DNA of 7,721 nucleotides from Gammaproteobacteria bacterium. Its GTDB lineage: Bacteria > Pseudomonadota > Gammaproteobacteria > BMS3Bbin11. The position numbers and the translations under genes are program-made. Below are positions 6,397-7,721 of the stretch, piece by piece. The notes beneath the pieces were generated by a model. That model did not search any database, was not told where the DNA came from, and saw nothing but the letters and a program-made list of their open reading frames with translations. Every line of letters begins with the position of its first letter. Position 1 is the first letter of the stretch. The stretch covers positions 1 to 7,721 of the forward strand of contig DAOVWW010000062.1 of assembly GCA_030636465.1 (NCBI GenBank). The letters are read 5' to 3'.

Positions 6397-6422
6397 CTTT
6401 GATTCGAAAATACGAAGCAAAG
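6397..6422. repeat. Inverted repeat between DUF2782 and BPSS1780-type genes
   Basis: CTTTGATTCG (6397-6406) and CGAAGCAAAG (6413-6422) pair at 9 of 10 positions around the loop AAAATA, and one further C-G pair (6396/6423) extends the stem. On the minus strand, the direction of both flanking genes, no T-tract follows, so it is more like an intercistronic mRNA hairpin than a terminator. Confidence 0.45.
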
Positions 6423-6435
6423 GGGGCCGTTACAA

Positions 6436-6774
6436 TTACCAGCGGAACAGTGTCCAGGTAGGCGGTGCAGCGGCCGGACCCATAAGCTCACTGACCTGTT
6501 CATCCATGCGTCCATCACCATCTCTGTCAATCAGGTAGTATGGCGGAAAGCCTTTCTGATGGATTTTGACCATATAGATGCGACCATTAAGGCTGTATTC
6601 CTCAATAGTTTTATCGCCTTCGGTAATAATATTGACTTCGGCGCCGCCCGGGTCAAAACCATCCGGCTCATCGGCCTGTGATCTATTTACCGGTGGTGCG
6701 TCAGTAGCTGGTTGCTCTGCTCCGAAAGCAACGAGAGGAAATAGCAGTAATGATGTAATCAGGATTTTTTTCAT
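6436..6774 (-). CDS. DUF2782 exported protein
   Basis: The protein has 112 residues from the chosen start and belongs to the uncharacterised DUF2782 family. Residues 1-18 (MKKILITSLLLFPLVAFG, cleavage probably near AFG-AE) form a short signal peptide, so the protein is probably periplasmic. A low-complexity proline/acidic linker (19-44) leads to the conserved core EYSLNGRIYMVKI (59-71), FPPYYLIDRDGDGRMDE (76-92) and the C-terminal TWTLFRW. DRDGDGRMD (83-91) has the DxDxDGxxD spacing of EF-hand or dockerin calcium loops. The start at 6774 is preferred over an in-frame TTG at 6834. AGGA lies about 11 bases upstream of the ATG, the signal peptide begins there, and the TTG falls inside a promoter-like -35 box. 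The BPSS1780-type gene follows and the LOG gene precedes on the same strand. In Pseudomonas the family sits beside polA and thrB (recalled knowledge). Confidence 0.85.
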   Translation of the reverse strand: MKKILITSLLLFPLVAFGAEQPATDAPPVNRSQADEPDGFDPGGAEVNIITEGDKTIEEYSLNGRIYMVKIHQKGFPPYYLIDRDGDGRMDEQVSELMGPAAAPPTWTLFRW

Positions 6775-6805
6775 TTGTAATTTTCCTGCAGGAAGTTTTG
6801 TTGAT

Positions 6806-6834
6806 ATTACACTACCATCAACCTTACAACGCAA
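6806..6834 (-). promoter_or_regulatory. Putative sigma-70 promoter of the DUF2782 gene
   Basis: On the minus strand TTGCGT (6829-6834) is followed after exactly 17 bases by TGTAAT (6806-6811), which matches five of six -10 positions. The expected transcription start would be about 25 bases before the ATG at 6774. The -35 keeps only the TTG core. It lies downstream of the LOG stop codon at 6909, giving the DUF2782 gene its own start of transcription. Confidence 0.5.
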
Positions 6835-6877
6835 GGCAGAAAATCAGACGAAAGGTTAATCTACAACAAATGCCCAC

Positions 6878-6903
6878 TTGCCTTTCACTTTTGCCTTTCA
6901 CCT
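6878..6903. repeat. Tandem 13-base repeat TTGCCTTTCAC(T/C)T
   Basis: Two adjacent 13-base units, TTGCCTTTCACTT (6878-6890) and TTGCCTTTCACCT (6891-6903), differ at one position, and a partial unit TTCCT follows. The array lies immediately beyond the LOG stop codon (6909-6911). Short pyrimidine-rich arrays of this kind occur as intergenic repeats in several gammaproteobacteria, by general recollection only. Confidence 0.5.
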
Positions 6904-6908
6904 TTCCT

Positions 6909-7637
6909 CTATAGATTTAACTGTAACTCTACTTCTTCTTCGGTTGGTTCAAAACGACGGTGTTCGTAATAGCAGAAAATTGATTCGATAATTTCATCAG
7001 GATCATCAATTATTTGTATCAGGTCAAGATCAGCAGCTGAGATGGTTCCTTCAGCTACCAGGGTGTTTTTAAACCAGTCTATCAGCCCTGACCAGAATGT
7101 AGAGTCAACCAGGATAATCGGGATGCGACGTGATTTACCGGTTTGTACCAGTGTCAGCATCTCGGCGAGTTCATCAAGAGTGCCAAAACCACCGGGCATA
7201 ACCACATAGGCGGTAGCAAATTTAACGAACATGACTTTGCGGGAGAAGAAATGGCGAAAAGTCAGTGCCACATCCTGGTACGGGTTGGGGTTTTGCTCAT
7301 GTGGTAATTCAATATTTAAGCCAATGCTAGGGGACTTGCCTGCAAAGCCACCTTTATTTGCTGCTTCCATAATACCCGGGCCGCCGCCGCTCACTATGGA
7401 GAAGCCTGCATTGGATAACTTCAGTGCAATTTCTTCAGTTAATTTACTGGAAGGGTGATCGGGGGCAAAGCGGGCGGACCCGAAAATACTGACTGAAGGG
7501 TGTATCCCGGCCAGTTTTTCATAGCCTTCGACAAACTCTGCCATGATCTGAAACACTTTCCATGACTGCCTGGAGAGTTTGCGTGTAGAGGTGCCGGGTA
7601 ACTTCGTAACAGAGGGGCTATTTATTCTTTTTGTCAT
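6909..7637 (-). CDS. LOG family (TIGR00730) phosphoribohydrolase
   Basis: LOG-family proteins cleave the N-glycosidic bond of nucleoside 5'-monophosphates; in plants and some bacteria they release active cytokinin bases, but the physiological substrate here is unknown. The protein has 242 residues. Family motifs are SIFGSARF (50-57), SGGGPGIMEA (83-92), FSRKVMF (131-137, catalytic-site Arg 133) and MPGGFGTLDE (147-156), the PGGxGTxxE signature. IELPHEQNPNPY (109-120) is typical of the longer bacterial LOG subgroup. About 45 residues precede the fold, with a basic, Ser/Thr-rich start. The ATG at 7637 has no clear Shine-Dalgarno sequence, but the GTTTCAA repeat lies 35 bases upstream. A weak -35-like TTGAAA is contained in that repeat. 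The name lysine decarboxylase seen on old family members is wrong for this motif. Confidence 0.93.
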   Translation of the reverse strand: MTKRINSPSVTKLPGTSTRKLSRQSWKVFQIMAEFVEGYEKLAGIHPSVSIFGSARFAPDHPSSKLTEEIALKLSNAGFSIVSGGGPGIMEAANKGGFAGKSPSIGLNIELPHEQNPNPYQDVALTFRHFFSRKVMFVKFATAYVVMPGGFGTLDELAEMLTLVQTGKSRRIPIILVDSTFWSGLIDWFKNTLVAEGTISAADLDLIQIIDDPDEIIESIFCYYEHRRFEPTEEEVELQLNL

Positions 7638-7671
7638 GGTTCTGTTTTAGCATGACAGGCGATTTAAAGAC

Positions 7672-7685
7672 AGTTTCAAGTTTCA
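7672..7685. repeat. Copy of the GTTTCAA motif near the window end
   Basis: AGTTTCAAGTTTCA at 7672-7685 is identical to 715-728 in the hemA-prfA inverted repeat. It lies in the upstream region of the LOG gene. A second arm, if present, would be beyond the window edge. Confidence 0.5.
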
Positions 7686-7721
7686 CTCTATGCACACAGC
7701 AATAGGGCTGGCAATAATTTA

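Noticed and set aside
6436..6834. DUF2782 start at an upstream TTG (6834)
   Set aside because: The added 20 residues would precede the signal peptide, have no ribosome binding site, and the TTG lies inside a promoter-like -35 box.

Overview
The window looks like a chromosomal segment of a gammaproteobacterium of moderate G+C. The left edge carries the conserved order hemA-prfA-prmC on the plus strand. The right part carries a DUF2782 lipoprotein-like/exported protein next to a BPSS1780-type membrane protein, a pairing I associate with beta- and gammaproteobacteria. No finer taxonomy can be read from the sequence.

Layout. Positions 1-2757 (plus strand) hold the 3' part of hemA (glutamyl-tRNA reductase), then prfA (release factor RF1), then prmC (the methyltransferase that modifies the GGQ glutamine of RF1/RF2). 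The hemA-prfA gap is almost filled by a long inverted repeat built from a GTTTCAA heptamer. The prmC-dctM gap (2758-3166, about 409 bases) is the only long stretch without a clear gene. It holds a REP-like hairpin, a 20-base palindrome and a nested 77-base structure. On the minus strand that structure exposes a strong Shine-Dalgarno sequence in front of a 23-codon ORF.

Positions 3167-7637 are all on the minus strand. Read in transcription order they are: a LOG-family (TIGR00730) phosphoribohydrolase, a DUF2782 exported protein, a BPSS1780-type membrane protein, an unrecognised small secreted four-cysteine protein, and the two membrane subunits of a TRAP transporter (dctQ, dctM, overlapping by one base). 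No TRAP substrate-binding protein gene is present in the window.

How the genes work together. prfA and prmC form an enzyme-substrate pair in translation termination. hemA feeds tetrapyrrole synthesis, and its linkage to prfA is a long-conserved synteny with no obvious biochemical link. DctQ and DctM form one secondary uptake system, which must borrow a solute receptor encoded elsewhere. The other minus-strand genes have no demonstrated shared function. The most unusual material is non-coding: the nested structure at 2974-3050, the hemA-prfA inverted repeat, and several dispersed short repeats.
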